Shown one piece after another: positions 1 through 9,667 of a stretch of DNA of 64,000 nt (position 1 is the first letter of the stretch; every line of letters starts with the position of its first letter). Origin of the DNA: Brevundimonas diminuta (GTDB lineage Bacteria > Pseudomonadota > Alphaproteobacteria > Caulobacterales > Caulobacteraceae). Below the pieces are notes generated by a model, which searched no databases, was not told the DNA's origin, and saw nothing but the letters and a program-made list of their open reading frames with translations. The stretch spans positions 992,001 to 1,056,000 of the forward strand of contig NZ_CP073063.1 of assembly GCF_022654015.1 (NCBI RefSeq). The letters are read 5' to 3'. A program made the position numbers and the translations under genes.

Positions 1-1
1 C

Positions 2-2398
2 GACGCGGCCGACCGGCCCGTCGATTACAGGATCGTCGAGGGCAACAAGGCCTTCGAGGAGATGACCGGCCTCGTTGACCCCTACGGCAAATGGGTCAGC
101 GAGATCGCGCCAGGCCTGGAGCAGCACTGGTTCGATCTTTATGGCGGCGTGGCGCGCACGGGCGAGCCGGTCCGGTTCGAAAACCCGGCCGACATCTTCG
201 GTCGCTGGTATGACGTGCAGGCGCTGCGGATCGGCCAGCCGGGCGCCTGGCAGGTCGCCATCCTGTTCAACAACATCACCGAGCGAAAGCAGAGCGAGAC
301 GCGCCAGAACGCGCTGCTGGAGCTGAACGACGCGATCCGCGACCTGACCGACGCCGGCGATATCGCCCAGGCCTCGGCCGAGGTTCTGGCCCGCACGATG
401 GGCGTCAGCCGGGCGGGTTACGGGACGGTGGATACGGTCGCGGAGACCATCACCATCGCGCGCGACTTCAACCAGCCGGGGGTGAGCAGCATCGCCGGCG
501 TTTTGTCGTTCCGCGACTACGGGTCCTATATCGAGGACATCAAACGCGGCGAGACGGTGGCGATTGACGACGTCGCCCGCGATCCCCGCACAGCGGATAC
601 GGCCGAGGCTCTGAAGGCCATCAGCGCCGGGTCCTTCGTCAACATGCCGCTGATGGAACAGGGGCGGGTCGTGGCGATGGTGTTCGTCAATCATGCGACG
701 CCGCGTCATTACACCGACAGCGATCTGAGGCTGATGCGAGAGGTGGCGGAGCGGGTGCGCTCGGCGACCGAGCGCGCGCGCAGCGAGGCGGCCCTGCGCG
801 AGAGCGAGGCCCAGTTCCGGGTCTTCGCCCAGGCCACGCCGATTCAGATCTGGGCCAGCTGGGCGGACGGGTCGCTGTATTGGTTCAACCCGCAGGTCTA
901 TGCCTATTCCGGCCTTGCAGAGGGCGCGTTGGACGGCACGACCGGGTGGGGCAAGGTCGTTCACCCGGACGACCTGGACTGGGCGTCCGAGCGATGGGTC
1001 CAGGCCCTGACCAGCGGCCAAGTCTATGAGAACGAGTTCCGCATCCGCCGCCACGACGGCGTCTATCGCACCTTCATGGTGCGGGCCGAGCCCGTCCACG
1101 ACGAAGAGGGGCGGATCCTGCGCTGGGTTGGCTCCAACACTGACATCGAGGACCTGCGCCGCCAGTCGGCCGAACTGGCGCGATTCAACGAGACGCTGGA
1201 AGAACAGGTCGCCGAACGCACCAGCGCCCTGATGCAGGCCGAGGAGGCGCTGCGTCAGAGCCAGAAGATGGAGGCGGTCGGACAGCTGACCGGCGGTATC
1301 GCCCATGACTTCAACAATCTGCTGGCCGGGATCAGCGGCAGTCTGGAACTGATCACCAACCGGATCGCCCAGGGGCGCCACGCCGAGGTGGAGCGGTTCA
1401 CCGTGGCGGCGCAGGGGGCGGCGAAACGGGCAGCGGCCCTGACGCACCGGCTGCTGGCCTTCTCGCGGCGTCAGACGCTGGATCCCAAGCCGACCGATCC
1501 CAACCGCCTGATCCGCGGGATGGAGGACCTGGTGCGGCGTACGACAGGGCCAGGCATTGAGGTCGAGGTGGTCGCCGGCGCCGGTCTGTGGCCCGTGCTG
1601 ATCGATGCGCACCAGCTGGAAAACGCGGTGCTGAACCTGTGCATCAATGCGCGCGACGCCATGCCGAACGGGGGACGGCTGACCATCGAGACCGGCAACC
1701 GCTGGATCGACGCGCGCACGGCCAAGGCTCAGGATCTGGAGCCGGGCCAATATGTCTCCATCTGCGTCAGCGACACCGGCACGGGCATGGCGCCCGAGGT
1801 GGCGGCCCGCGCGTTCGAGCCCTTCTTCACCACCAAGCCGCTTGGCGAGGGGACGGGCCTGGGTCTGTCGATGATCTATGGCTTCGTGCGCCAGTCGGGC
1901 GGGCAGGTGCGGATCTATTCCGAGGCGGGCGAGGGGGCGATGATCTGCCTTTATCTGCCGCGTCACTTCGGCGAGGTGGACGACGCCGATCTGATCCCCG
2001 AGGTCGAACAGGCCCCCCGCGCCCAGGCTGGCGAGACGGTGATGGTCGTGGACGACGAGCCGACGGTGCGAATGCTGGTCGCCGAAATCCTGCATGAGCT
2101 GGGCTATCAGTGCATCGAGGCGTCGGACGGCGCAGCGGGGCTGAAGCTGCTGCAATCGGGCGCGCGGATCGACCTGTTGGTGACCGATGTCGGTCTGCCG
2201 GGCGGGATGAACGGGCGTCAGATGGCGGATGCGGCGCGGATCGATCGACCCGATCTGAAGGTGCTGTTCATCACCGGCTATGCCGAGAATGCGGTGGTCG
2301 GCAACGGGCACCTGGACCCCGGCATGCACGTCATGACCAAGCCCTTCGCCATGGAGGCCCTGGGCAGCCGGATTCGCGAACTGATCGAGGCCCGCTAG
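2..2398 (+). CDS. Hybrid sensor histidine kinase (PAS-GAF-PAS-HisKA-HATPase-receiver), 5' end outside window
   Basis: The reading frame is open from base 2 and the residues before the first ATG (62) read as PAS-domain sequence (DYRIVEGNKAFEEMTGL), so the gene begins upstream of the window. Numbering from the ATG at 62: rest of a PAS domain to about 72, a GAF domain about 80-225, a second PAS (PAS_3 type) about 245-365, a short coiled coil, and HisKA with the H-box GGIAHDFNNLL (phospho-acceptor His415). The HATPase follows with N-box near 525 and GEGTGLGLSM near 595, and a C-terminal receiver carries acceptor Asp709 in LLVTDVGLPG. It should autophosphorylate and pass phosphate to its own receiver. 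No transmembrane segment is visible in this part, so the sensed signal is probably cytoplasmic; the ligand is unknown. The stop overlaps the convergent hydrolase stop through a shared CTAG. Confidence 0.93.
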   Translation, partial: DAADRPVDYRIVEGNKAFEEMTGLVDPYGKWVSEIAPGLEQHWFDLYGGVARTGEPVRFENPADIFGRWYDVQALRIGQPGAWQVAILFNNITERKQSETRQNALLELNDAIRDLTDAGDIAQASAEVLARTMGVSRAGYGTVDTVAETITIARDFNQPGVSSIAGVLSFRDYGSYIEDIKRGETVAIDDVARDPRTADTAEALKAISAGSFVNMPLMEQGRVVAMVFVNHATPRHYTDSDLRLMREVAERVRSATERARSEAALRESEAQFRVFAQATPIQIWASWADGSLYWFNPQVYAYSGLAEGALDGTTGWGKVVHPDDLDWASERWVQALTSGQVYENEFRIRRHDGVYRTFMVRAEPVHDEEGRILRWVGSNTDIEDLRRQSAELARFNETLEEQVAERTSALMQAEEALRQSQKMEAVGQLTGGIAHDFNNLLAGISGSLELITNRIAQGRHAEVERFTVAAQGAAKRAAALTHRLLAFSRRQTLDPKPTDPNRLIRGMEDLVRRTTGPGIEVEVVAGAGLWPVLIDAHQLENAVLNLCINARDAMPNGGRLTIETGNRWIDARTAKAQDLEPGQYVSICVSDTGTGMAPEVAARAFEPFFTTKPLGEGTGLGLSMIYGFVRQSGGQVRIYSEAGEGAMICLYLPRHFGEVDDADLIPEVEQAPRAQAGETVMVVDDEPTVRMLVAEILHELGYQCIEASDGAAGLKLLQSGARIDLLVTDVGLPGGMNGRQMADAARIDRPDLKVLFITGYAENAVVGNGHLDPGMHVMTKPFAMEALGSRIRELIEAR

Positions 2399-3363
2399 AG
2401 CCGGGCGTTCAGCCAGGTGCGGATCGCCTTGCGGGCGCCGCGCGCGGCCGGGCCGCCGAAATGCAGGAAGCCGTGCGGGGTGTCGGGCACGCGGATCAGG
2501 TCGGAGTCCGACGCCTCGCCCCAGCGCGTGGCCATCAACAGACTGTCCTCGAAAAGGGGATCCTGTTCGCCGGCCAGGAACAGGGCTGGCGGCAGGCCGG
2601 TCAGGTCGGCATACAGGGGCGAGACGTCAGACTGGCGCAAGGCCGCCTCGTCGCGATCCGGCGCCAGGCGCGCCAGATCGGCCTGCATCGTCGGGCCATT
2701 GAACAGCAGGGTCTCTGGTCCCGCAGAGCGCACGCTTTCGGTGCCCGACAGGTCGAAGACGCCGTAGGTGAAGACGCAGCCCTTCACCAGATCGATCAGC
2801 CCCTGGTCGCGCAGGGCGACGGCGGTCAGGGCGGCCAAATGCCCGCCGGCGGATTCGCCCGCCAGAAACAGGGTCGAGGCGCCCAGTCGATCGACATTGG
2901 TGACCGTCCAGTAGGCGGCGGCCAGACAGTCGGCGATGGCGGCGTCGATATAGATCTGGCGCCGTTCGGACAGCAGGCGATAGTCCACCGAGACGACGCA
3001 GAAGCCATGGTGCGCCAGATGGGCGTTCAGCCGGTCGTTCAGCCCCGCGCTGCCCAGCACCCAGCCGCCGCCGTGGATATCCAAGATGACGGCGCGGGGC
3101 GTGCCCGTCGGATGCAGGATGCGCAAGGGAACGGGGTGATCGCCGTCCGTCTGGACGATCTCGACGGTCACGCCGCGCTTCCTGAGACGCGGCGTGGTGA
3201 CCCGGCCGGCGGCGGCGTCAAGCCACAGCGACAGCCGCTGGCCCGCATCGATCCGCCAGCCGTCGGTGCGCAGACGCGGCGCGCGGGCGAGGACGGCGTT
3301 GATCCGCCGCACCGCCGCCTGCTGGGGCGGGGCGAACTCGACGAGGTGGCTGCGCAGGGTCAT
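2395..3363 (-). CDS. Alpha/beta hydrolase, hormone-sensitive-lipase type carboxylesterase
   Basis: 322 residues from the ATG at 3363. A TTG 24 codons upstream (3435) would add an Arg-rich stretch without a clear ribosome site, so the ATG is preferred. The oxyanion motif HGGGW is at about 97-101 and the nucleophile elbow GESAGG places Ser at about 171. The probable Asp (EQDPLFEDS) and His (PHGFLHF) of the triad are near the C-terminus. This arrangement is that of the HSL/bacterial esterase family, cytoplasmic enzymes that cleave short-chain acyl esters. No signal peptide is seen. It is convergent with the sensor kinase and has no operon partner, so the natural substrate cannot be named. Confidence 0.85.
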   Translation of the reverse strand: MTLRSHLVEFAPPQQAAVRRINAVLARAPRLRTDGWRIDAGQRLSLWLDAAAGRVTTPRLRKRGVTVEIVQTDGDHPVPLRILHPTGTPRAVILDIHGGGWVLGSAGLNDRLNAHLAHHGFCVVSVDYRLLSERRQIYIDAAIADCLAAAYWTVTNVDRLGASTLFLAGESAGGHLAALTAVALRDQGLIDLVKGCVFTYGVFDLSGTESVRSAGPETLLFNGPTMQADLARLAPDRDEAALRQSDVSPLYADLTGLPPALFLAGEQDPLFEDSLLMATRWGEASDSDLIRVPDTPHGFLHFGGPAARGARKAIRTWLNARL

Positions 3364-3455
3364 GAAGCTTGAGTGTGCGGCGGCGGGTTTGGTTTCAAGT
3401 CGGCGCCTTCGGCTCAGCCTCGTCAGCCACGACAAAGCCGGTTATCGTCCGCCCC

Positions 3456-3629
3456 ATGAAACGGCTTACCCCCTTCGGCGTCCTGCTGATCTTCGGCCTG
3501 ATTGGGCTTTTGACGGGCAAGTTCGGCCTGTGGTTCGCGTTCGGCCTGGTCGCCTGCATCGCCGTCAGCGTGATGCAGAACCGGGGCGCGGCCAAGACGC
3601 CGCCCGGGGATCCAGACAGTCAGGGTTAG
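3456..3629 (+). CDS. Small membrane protein, unknown function
   Basis: 57 residues starting at the ATG at 3456. Residues 6-43 are almost wholly hydrophobic with one break around GKFG, fitting two short membrane helices or a hairpin, followed by a hydrophilic tail rich in Pro, Asp and Gly. It lies between the divergent hydrolase and the convergent ABC-F gene. The overlapping reverse frame is not protein-like. No family is recognised. The call rests on composition and a sensible start, so it is tentative. Confidence 0.5.
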   Translation: MKRLTPFGVLLIFGLIGLLTGKFGLWFAFGLVACIAVSVMQNRGAAKTPPGDPDSQG

Positions 3630-3671
3630 GACCTCAAGCCGTCCTCGCCAGGGTGACGAGCCGTTCGGTCT

Positions 3672-5489
<1,818 letters not shown>

Positions 5490-5592
5490 GGGCGGCCATA
5501 TAGATGAGGGGAAGGCCAACCGCCATCGGCGTTGACGGTTAGCGGCCGACACGGTGTAGTTCGTGCGCGGTTTGCACGCGGGGGATGCAGGG

Positions 5593-6180
5593 ATGGATAT
5601 GACGTCGAACGGACGCGGGGACGCCCCAAAACGAAAGCCGGGGCGGATCTTCTATCTGCTGGCCGCGCTGCCGGCGATCTGCGGGATCGTGGCGATGGTC
5701 GTGCTGCTGGCGACGAAACTGCCGGCGCTGGACGACGGGCTGGAGCAGATCGTCGTGCCGGGCGGCCGCGATCTGGCCTTGAAACCGGGCGACCACACGG
5801 TTTTCCTCGAATACCGCAGCGTCGTCGATGGGCGGGTCTATGTCGTCGAGGACGTGAACGGACTGGCGGTGAAGGTCCAGGCCGCGGATGGAACGGCGGT
5901 GCCGACGCGGACGCCAGGCGCCAGCTCGACCTATACGTTCGGCGGACGGCAAGGGCAGTCGATCCAGGCGTTCCGCATCGACAGGGCCGGGACCTACCGC
6001 GTGTCGGCGGATTACGACGGCCGTGATGGGCCGCAGGCCGTGATCGCCGTGGGGCGGGGCTTCATGACCGGGATGTTTGTGACCATCCTGTCGGCGCTGG
6101 GGGCGTTCTTCGGCGGTGTATTCCTGTCGGTCATCGGCATCGCCTGGGTGGCCTGGAGCCGACGGCGGACACCGCGCTGA
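5593..6180 (+). CDS. Predicted membrane protein, two transmembrane segments, unknown function
   Basis: 195 residues from the ATG at 5593 (an ATG two codons later is also possible). One hydrophobic helix is near residues 20-43, followed by about 110 hydrophilic residues predicted to be beta-rich and probably periplasmic, then a second helix near 160-187 and a short basic tail. A segment of the form GTYRVSADYDG suggests a small beta-sandwich. No family is recognised. It stands divergent from the ABC-F gene, about 100 bases away. Confidence 0.7.
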   Translation: MDMTSNGRGDAPKRKPGRIFYLLAALPAICGIVAMVVLLATKLPALDDGLEQIVVPGGRDLALKPGDHTVFLEYRSVVDGRVYVVEDVNGLAVKVQAADGTAVPTRTPGASSTYTFGGRQGQSIQAFRIDRAGTYRVSADYDGRDGPQAVIAVGRGFMTGMFVTILSALGAFFGGVFLSVIGIAWVAWSRRRTPR

Positions 6181-6199
6181 CCTTGGCAACGAAGGCGGA

Positions 6200-6227
6200 T
6201 TGACAGTTACCGTCCGGTTGGTATGTA
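6200..6227 (+). promoter_or_regulatory. Promoter with embedded palindrome, probable autoregulated tetR-SMR promoter
   Basis: TTGACA at 6200-6205 is followed after 16 bases by TATGTA at 6222-6227. Between them lies the palindrome ACCGTCCGGT (6209-6218), a common core in TetR-family operators. The predicted transcription start, 6-8 bases after the -10, falls on or next to the ATG at 6234. The regulator would thus block its own promoter. Both halves are inferred by eye. Confidence 0.5.
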
Positions 6228-6233
6228 GCGGAG

Positions 6234-6812
6234 ATGGACAGCACCACACGCCGTCGCGCGCCCGACGACACCCGCGCCGAGATCATTGAAAAAGCCCTGG
6301 AGGTCGCCGCCGAGCTGGGGGCGTCAGGCTTTACGCTGGATGCGGTGGCGGGGCGGACGAGCGTCAGCAAGGGCGCCCTGCTGCATCATTTCTCCAGCAA
6401 GATCGCGCTGTTGGAGGGGATGGTCGATCATCTGGGGCGGATGCATACGGACACGATTCTGGCCGAGGCGGCACGCGATCCCGAACCCTATGGCCGGAAT
6501 GCGCGGGCCTATCTTAGGGCGACGGTCAATGAGCCGGTGACGCCGCAGGACGTCAGCATCGGAAGGGTCATCATGGCCGCCTGCGCCATCGATCCGGCGT
6601 TGGCGCAACGCTGGAACGGCTGGATCGACAAGGTGAAGGTGGACGATCCCAGCGATCCGGTCGGGGCGGACGATGCCCTGATGCTGAGGCTGATCGCCGA
6701 CGGCTTGTGGATGTCGGACCTGTTCGGCACCCATGCGGTGTCGCCGGAACAGAGACAGGCGCTGCTGTCGCTGCTGACGCCCGGCCATCCGATCACGGCG
6801 AACGACGCATGA
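6234..6812 (+). CDS. TetR/AcrR family transcriptional regulator
   Basis: 192 residues. The N-terminal helix-turn-helix (about 14-60) has the TetR signature with FTLDAVAGRTSVSKGALLHHF. The remainder is the helical ligand-binding and dimer domain, whose ligand is unknown. The stop overlaps the start of the SMR exporter gene (ATGA at 6809-6812), so the two are translationally coupled and the regulator most likely controls that exporter. A GGAG sits directly against the ATG, too close to serve as a normal ribosome site; the message may be leaderless. Confidence 0.92.
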   Translation: MDSTTRRRAPDDTRAEIIEKALEVAAELGASGFTLDAVAGRTSVSKGALLHHFSSKIALLEGMVDHLGRMHTDTILAEAARDPEPYGRNARAYLRATVNEPVTPQDVSIGRVIMAACAIDPALAQRWNGWIDKVKVDDPSDPVGADDALMLRLIADGLWMSDLFGTHAVSPEQRQALLSLLTPGHPITANDA

Positions 6813-7147
6813 GTCTCGTGACGTGGGCCGCGCTGCTGGGCGCCATCGCGCTGGAGGTGGCGGGCACGACGATGCTGCAGGCCTCGCAGCAGTTCACCCG
6901 GGTCTGGCCCACGGCGGGGATGGCGGTCTGCTACGCCCTCGCCTTTTACCTGCTGTCGCTCGCCTTGCGGCAGATGCCGGTTGGGATCGCCTATGCGATC
7001 TGGAGCGGGTTGGGGGTGGTGCTGATCTCGGTGATCGGAACGGTGGTGTTCCGCCAGCGGCTGGACCTGCCGGCCATGGTCGGGCTGGCGCTGATCGTCG
7101 GCGGAGTGGCGGTGATCAACCTGTTCTCCAAGACCGTCGGGCATTGA
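6809..7147 (+). CDS. Small multidrug resistance (SMR) family transporter
   Basis: 112 residues with four hydrophobic helices, the standard size for the EmrE/SugE family. The conserved membrane Glu used in proton-coupled drug binding is at position 16 (GAIALEVAGTT). The family motif around Pro and Gly in helix 2-3 (MPVGIAYAIWSGLGVV) is present. SMR proteins are inner-membrane antiporters for quaternary ammonium cations or guanidinium. The conserved WSG motif does not by itself separate the drug-type from the guanidinium-type subfamily. It is coupled to the TetR gene by a four-base overlap. Confidence 0.92.
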   Translation: MSLVTWAALLGAIALEVAGTTMLQASQQFTRVWPTAGMAVCYALAFYLLSLALRQMPVGIAYAIWSGLGVVLISVIGTVVFRQRLDLPAMVGLALIVGGVAVINLFSKTVGH

Positions 7148-7187
7148 GGCTGTGACAAGCGACGGCGCGGCGCGTATGAGGCGCGCC

Positions 7188-7643
7188 ATGCAGCCCTACT
7201 GGGAAACCAAGACCCTGGCCGAGATGTCGCCTTCCGAGTGGGAGGGCCTGTGCGACGGGTGCGGGCTGTGCTGCGTGATCCGGTTCGAGGACGAGGATAC
7301 GGGCGAGGTCATTCCGACGCGGGTGCACTGCAAGCTGTTCGATCCGGAGGCCTGCGCCTGTTCGGACTATGCGAACCGCAAGGCCCAGGTGCCGGACTGC
7401 ATCAAGCTGACGCCCGGCAATATCGAGGCGTTGGAATGGATGCCCAAGTCGTGCGCCTATCGCCGGCTGCACGAGGGGCGGCCGCTGGCGAAATGGCATC
7501 ATCTGATCTCGGGCAGTCGCGAGACGGTGCATACGGCGGGCGTGTCGGTGCGGGGCCAGACGATTTCGGAGCTGTCGCTGGCCGAGCCGGAGGATGCGCT
7601 GGATTTCGAGGCGCCGGAATGGGCGGTCGAGCGGGGCCGGTAG
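7188..7643 (+). CDS. YcgN/UPF0260 family cysteine-cluster protein
   Basis: 151 residues from the ATG at 7188, chosen because family members begin close to the PYWETKTL motif; an ATG at 7176 and a GTG at 7152 are possible. The N-terminal Cys cluster LCDGCGLCC (about 22-30) and later Cys residues (HCKLFDPEACACSDY, VPDC, KSCAYR) are the UPF0260 pattern, related to YkgJ zinc/iron-chelating proteins. The molecular role of the family is not established. Monocistronic by position. Confidence 0.87.
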   Translation: MQPYWETKTLAEMSPSEWEGLCDGCGLCCVIRFEDEDTGEVIPTRVHCKLFDPEACACSDYANRKAQVPDCIKLTPGNIEALEWMPKSCAYRRLHEGRPLAKWHHLISGSRETVHTAGVSVRGQTISELSLAEPEDALDFEAPEWAVERGR

Positions 7644-7765
7644 TGATAGGGTAGCACCCCCTAGCCAGCGCAATGACGCTGGTTGAAAGGCTGCGAAAAC
7701 AATCCGTTGGCGAATTATGTGAGCGTTCTTCCGGCCTGAGGACGCTGGTCCGCTATGGTTTGGGC

Positions 7766-8203
7766 ATGACGGGAAATCAGGACGACGAAGAGAGCGGCTG
7801 CGGCGCGCGCGAGACGGCTGCGTCTTGCGCGGGGTGGATGGAGCCCCTGTTCCTGATGATGAAGGCCAAGATCGAGGAGACCGCGAAGAGCGTCTGCGAG
7901 ACCGACGTCAAGGACGCCGCCGTCGCCGAAAAGGTCGCGCGCCAGATCGGGGTGATCGCGCGGTCGGCCAAGGCGGTCGAGGCGATGCGGCTGCTGTGCC
8001 TGAGCGACAACGAAGAGGACGAGATGGGTGGACGAACCTACGACCCCGCCGAGGACGAGCGAATCCGAAGAGAACTGCTCGTTGAATACGCGCGGCTTGA
8101 TCGAATTCTGGAAGAGAAGAACGCCGAAGCTGCTGAAAGAGCGCGAGCTAAGGCTGCATCGCAATCACTGTCGGCTGGCGAAGCATCAGTTTCCGCCGAC
8201 TGA
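7766..8203 (+). CDS. Putative GTA small terminase (g1-like)
   Basis: 145 residues from the ATG at 7766; an ATG at 7673 would add a poorly protein-like extension. It is acidic and helical with a charged coiled-coil tail, and lies directly upstream of the large terminase, which is the position of g1 (small terminase) in alphaproteobacterial GTA clusters. Residues about 25-80 (WMEPLFLMMKAKIEETAKSV and following) resemble a helical DNA-recognition region. Identification rests mainly on position. Its last 176 bases overlap the terminase large subunit gene in another frame. Confidence 0.6.
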   Translation: MTGNQDDEESGCGARETAASCAGWMEPLFLMMKAKIEETAKSVCETDVKDAAVAEKVARQIGVIARSAKAVEAMRLLCLSDNEEDEMGGRTYDPAEDERIRRELLVEYARLDRILEEKNAEAAERARAKAASQSLSAGEASVSAD

Positions 8204-9347
8204 CGACGACCTGAAGACCTGGCTGCTGCTGGGCGGCCGGGGATCGGGCAAGACCTTCGCCGGGTCGGTCTGGATCGACATCATGGCGCGAGAGCTGCCC
8301 GGCATCACCCTGGCCCTGGTCGGCCCCGCCCTGCACGATGTGCGCGAGGTGATGGTGGAGGGGGCGTCGGGGATCAAGGCGCTGGCGGAGCCGGGCGACC
8401 GCCCGCGTTGGGAGGCGGGGCGGCGTCGGCTGGTTTGGGACAATCAGTCGGCCGCCTACGCGTTTTCGGCCGAGGATCCCGACAGTCTGAGGGGGCCGCA
8501 GTTTCACGCGGCCTGGGCGGACGAGTTCTGCGCTTGGCGGCGGCCGGAGATGGTGCTGTCGAACCTGAGGTTCGGGTTGAGGCTGGGGGCCTCGCCGCTG
8601 CTGGCGGTGACGACGACGCCCCGGCCGATCCCGGCGCTGAGGCGGTTGATGGCCGAGGCGGGGACGGTGACGGAACGGGCGGCGACGGCGCTGAACGCGC
8701 AGAACCTGTCGCCCGGCTTTCTGGCGCATCTGAACGACGTCTATGGCGGGACGCGGCTGGCGGCGCAGGAGCTGGAAGGCGTGGTGGTCGAGGGCGAGGG
8801 CGCCCTGTTCCGCATTGCGGACCTGAAGCGGGCCAGGGGCGCGCGGCCGGCCGAACTGGACCGGATCTTCGTGGCGGTCGATCCGCCGGCGACCGCGACC
8901 GGAGACGCCTGCGGCATCGTGGTGGTCGGGCGAAAAGGTCGCCAGGCCTTCGTGCTGGCCGACCGGACGGTGCAGGGGCGCTCGCCCCAGAGCTGGGGCG
9001 GGGCCGTCAGCGCGGCGGCGCACGAATTCGGCGCGCACGAGGTGGTCGCCGAGAGCAATCAGGGCGGCGACATGGTGCGCTCGGTCCTGGCCATCAGCGC
9101 CTGTCCGTGCCGGATCGAGATGGTCCACGCCTCGCGGTCCAAGGCGGCGCGGGCCGAGCCGGTGGCCCTGCTCTACGAACAGGGGCGGGTGGTCCACTGC
9201 GACGCCTTCCCGGCGCTGGAGGAAGAGATGCTGGCGCTGGGCAGCGAGGGCGGACCCAGCCCGGATCGGGCCGACGCCCTGGTGTGGGCGATCACGCGGC
9301 TGATGCTGGGGCCGCAGTCGGCGGGACCGCGGTTGCGGGGGCTTTAG
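8028..9347 (+). CDS. GTA/phage terminase large subunit (g2-like)
   Basis: 439 residues from a GTG at 8028, preceded by an AG-rich stretch. Later TTG codons would shorten the overlap with the upstream gene, so the start is uncertain. Walker A is LLLGGRGSGKT (about 67-77) and Walker B is in FHAAWADEFCAW. The C-terminal half is the RNase H-like nuclease with acidic residues in FVAVDPPAT and PDRADALVWA. This is the DNA-packaging motor that fills the prohead; GTA versions package random host DNA. The gene appears intact although downstream capsid genes are broken. Confidence 0.92.
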   Translation: MDEPTTPPRTSESEENCSLNTRGLIEFWKRRTPKLLKERELRLHRNHCRLAKHQFPPTDDDLKTWLLLGGRGSGKTFAGSVWIDIMARELPGITLALVGPALHDVREVMVEGASGIKALAEPGDRPRWEAGRRRLVWDNQSAAYAFSAEDPDSLRGPQFHAAWADEFCAWRRPEMVLSNLRFGLRLGASPLLAVTTTPRPIPALRRLMAEAGTVTERAATALNAQNLSPGFLAHLNDVYGGTRLAAQELEGVVVEGEGALFRIADLKRARGARPAELDRIFVAVDPPATATGDACGIVVVGRKGRQAFVLADRTVQGRSPQSWGGAVSAAAHEFGAHEVVAESNQGGDMVRSVLAISACPCRIEMVHASRSKAARAEPVALLYEQGRVVHCDAFPALEEEMLALGSEGGPSPDRADALVWAITRLMLGPQSAGPRLRGL

Positions 9348-9379
9348 AGCCTCAAGATTTCAACGACAGGAGAGACGAT

Positions 9380-9667
9380 ATGCCGGCCATTCCGGAGCGG
9401 GACGGATTGCTGAACCATGGGCGCGACGCGGGCGGGCCGGCGAGGCGCGCGGCGTCAGTGACGCCCAACGATGCGGCCGATCTGACGATCTATGCGAAGG
9501 CGCTATACGTCGGTGGGGCAGGCAATGTCCGCGTGCTGACGGTCGGGGCTGAGGACGGGGACGCCGTGACCTTCGCCAACCATCCGGTGGGGTGGTTGCC
9601 GGTTCAGGTGCGCCGGGTGCTGGCGACCGGGACGACGGCGACGCAGATCGTGGCGGCCTTCGACTGA
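9380..9667 (+). CDS. Spike base protein, Rhodobacter GTA Rcc01079-like
   Basis: 95 residues, preceded by the ribosome site AGGAGAG. Short beta-rich protein with the pattern DLTIYAKALYVGGAG then VTFANHPVGWLPVQVRRVLA and a C-terminal TGTTATQIVA. I recognise this as the small spike-base family typified by Rcc01079, a head-spike component of the R. capsulatus GTA. The stop overlaps the ATG of the next gene (TGATG at 9665-9669), coupling it to the SGNH hydrolase. In R. capsulatus the spike genes lie away from the main cluster; here they are between terminase and portal. Confidence 0.65.
   Translation: MPAIPERDGLLNHGRDAGGPARRAASVTPNDAADLTIYAKALYVGGAGNVRVLTVGAEDGDAVTFANHPVGWLPVQVRRVLATGTTATQIVAAFD

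Noticed and set aside
2110..3372. Forward open frame of 420 codons covering the sensor kinase end and the reverse hydrolase
   Set aside because: It spans two real genes in other frames and carries no domain motifs.
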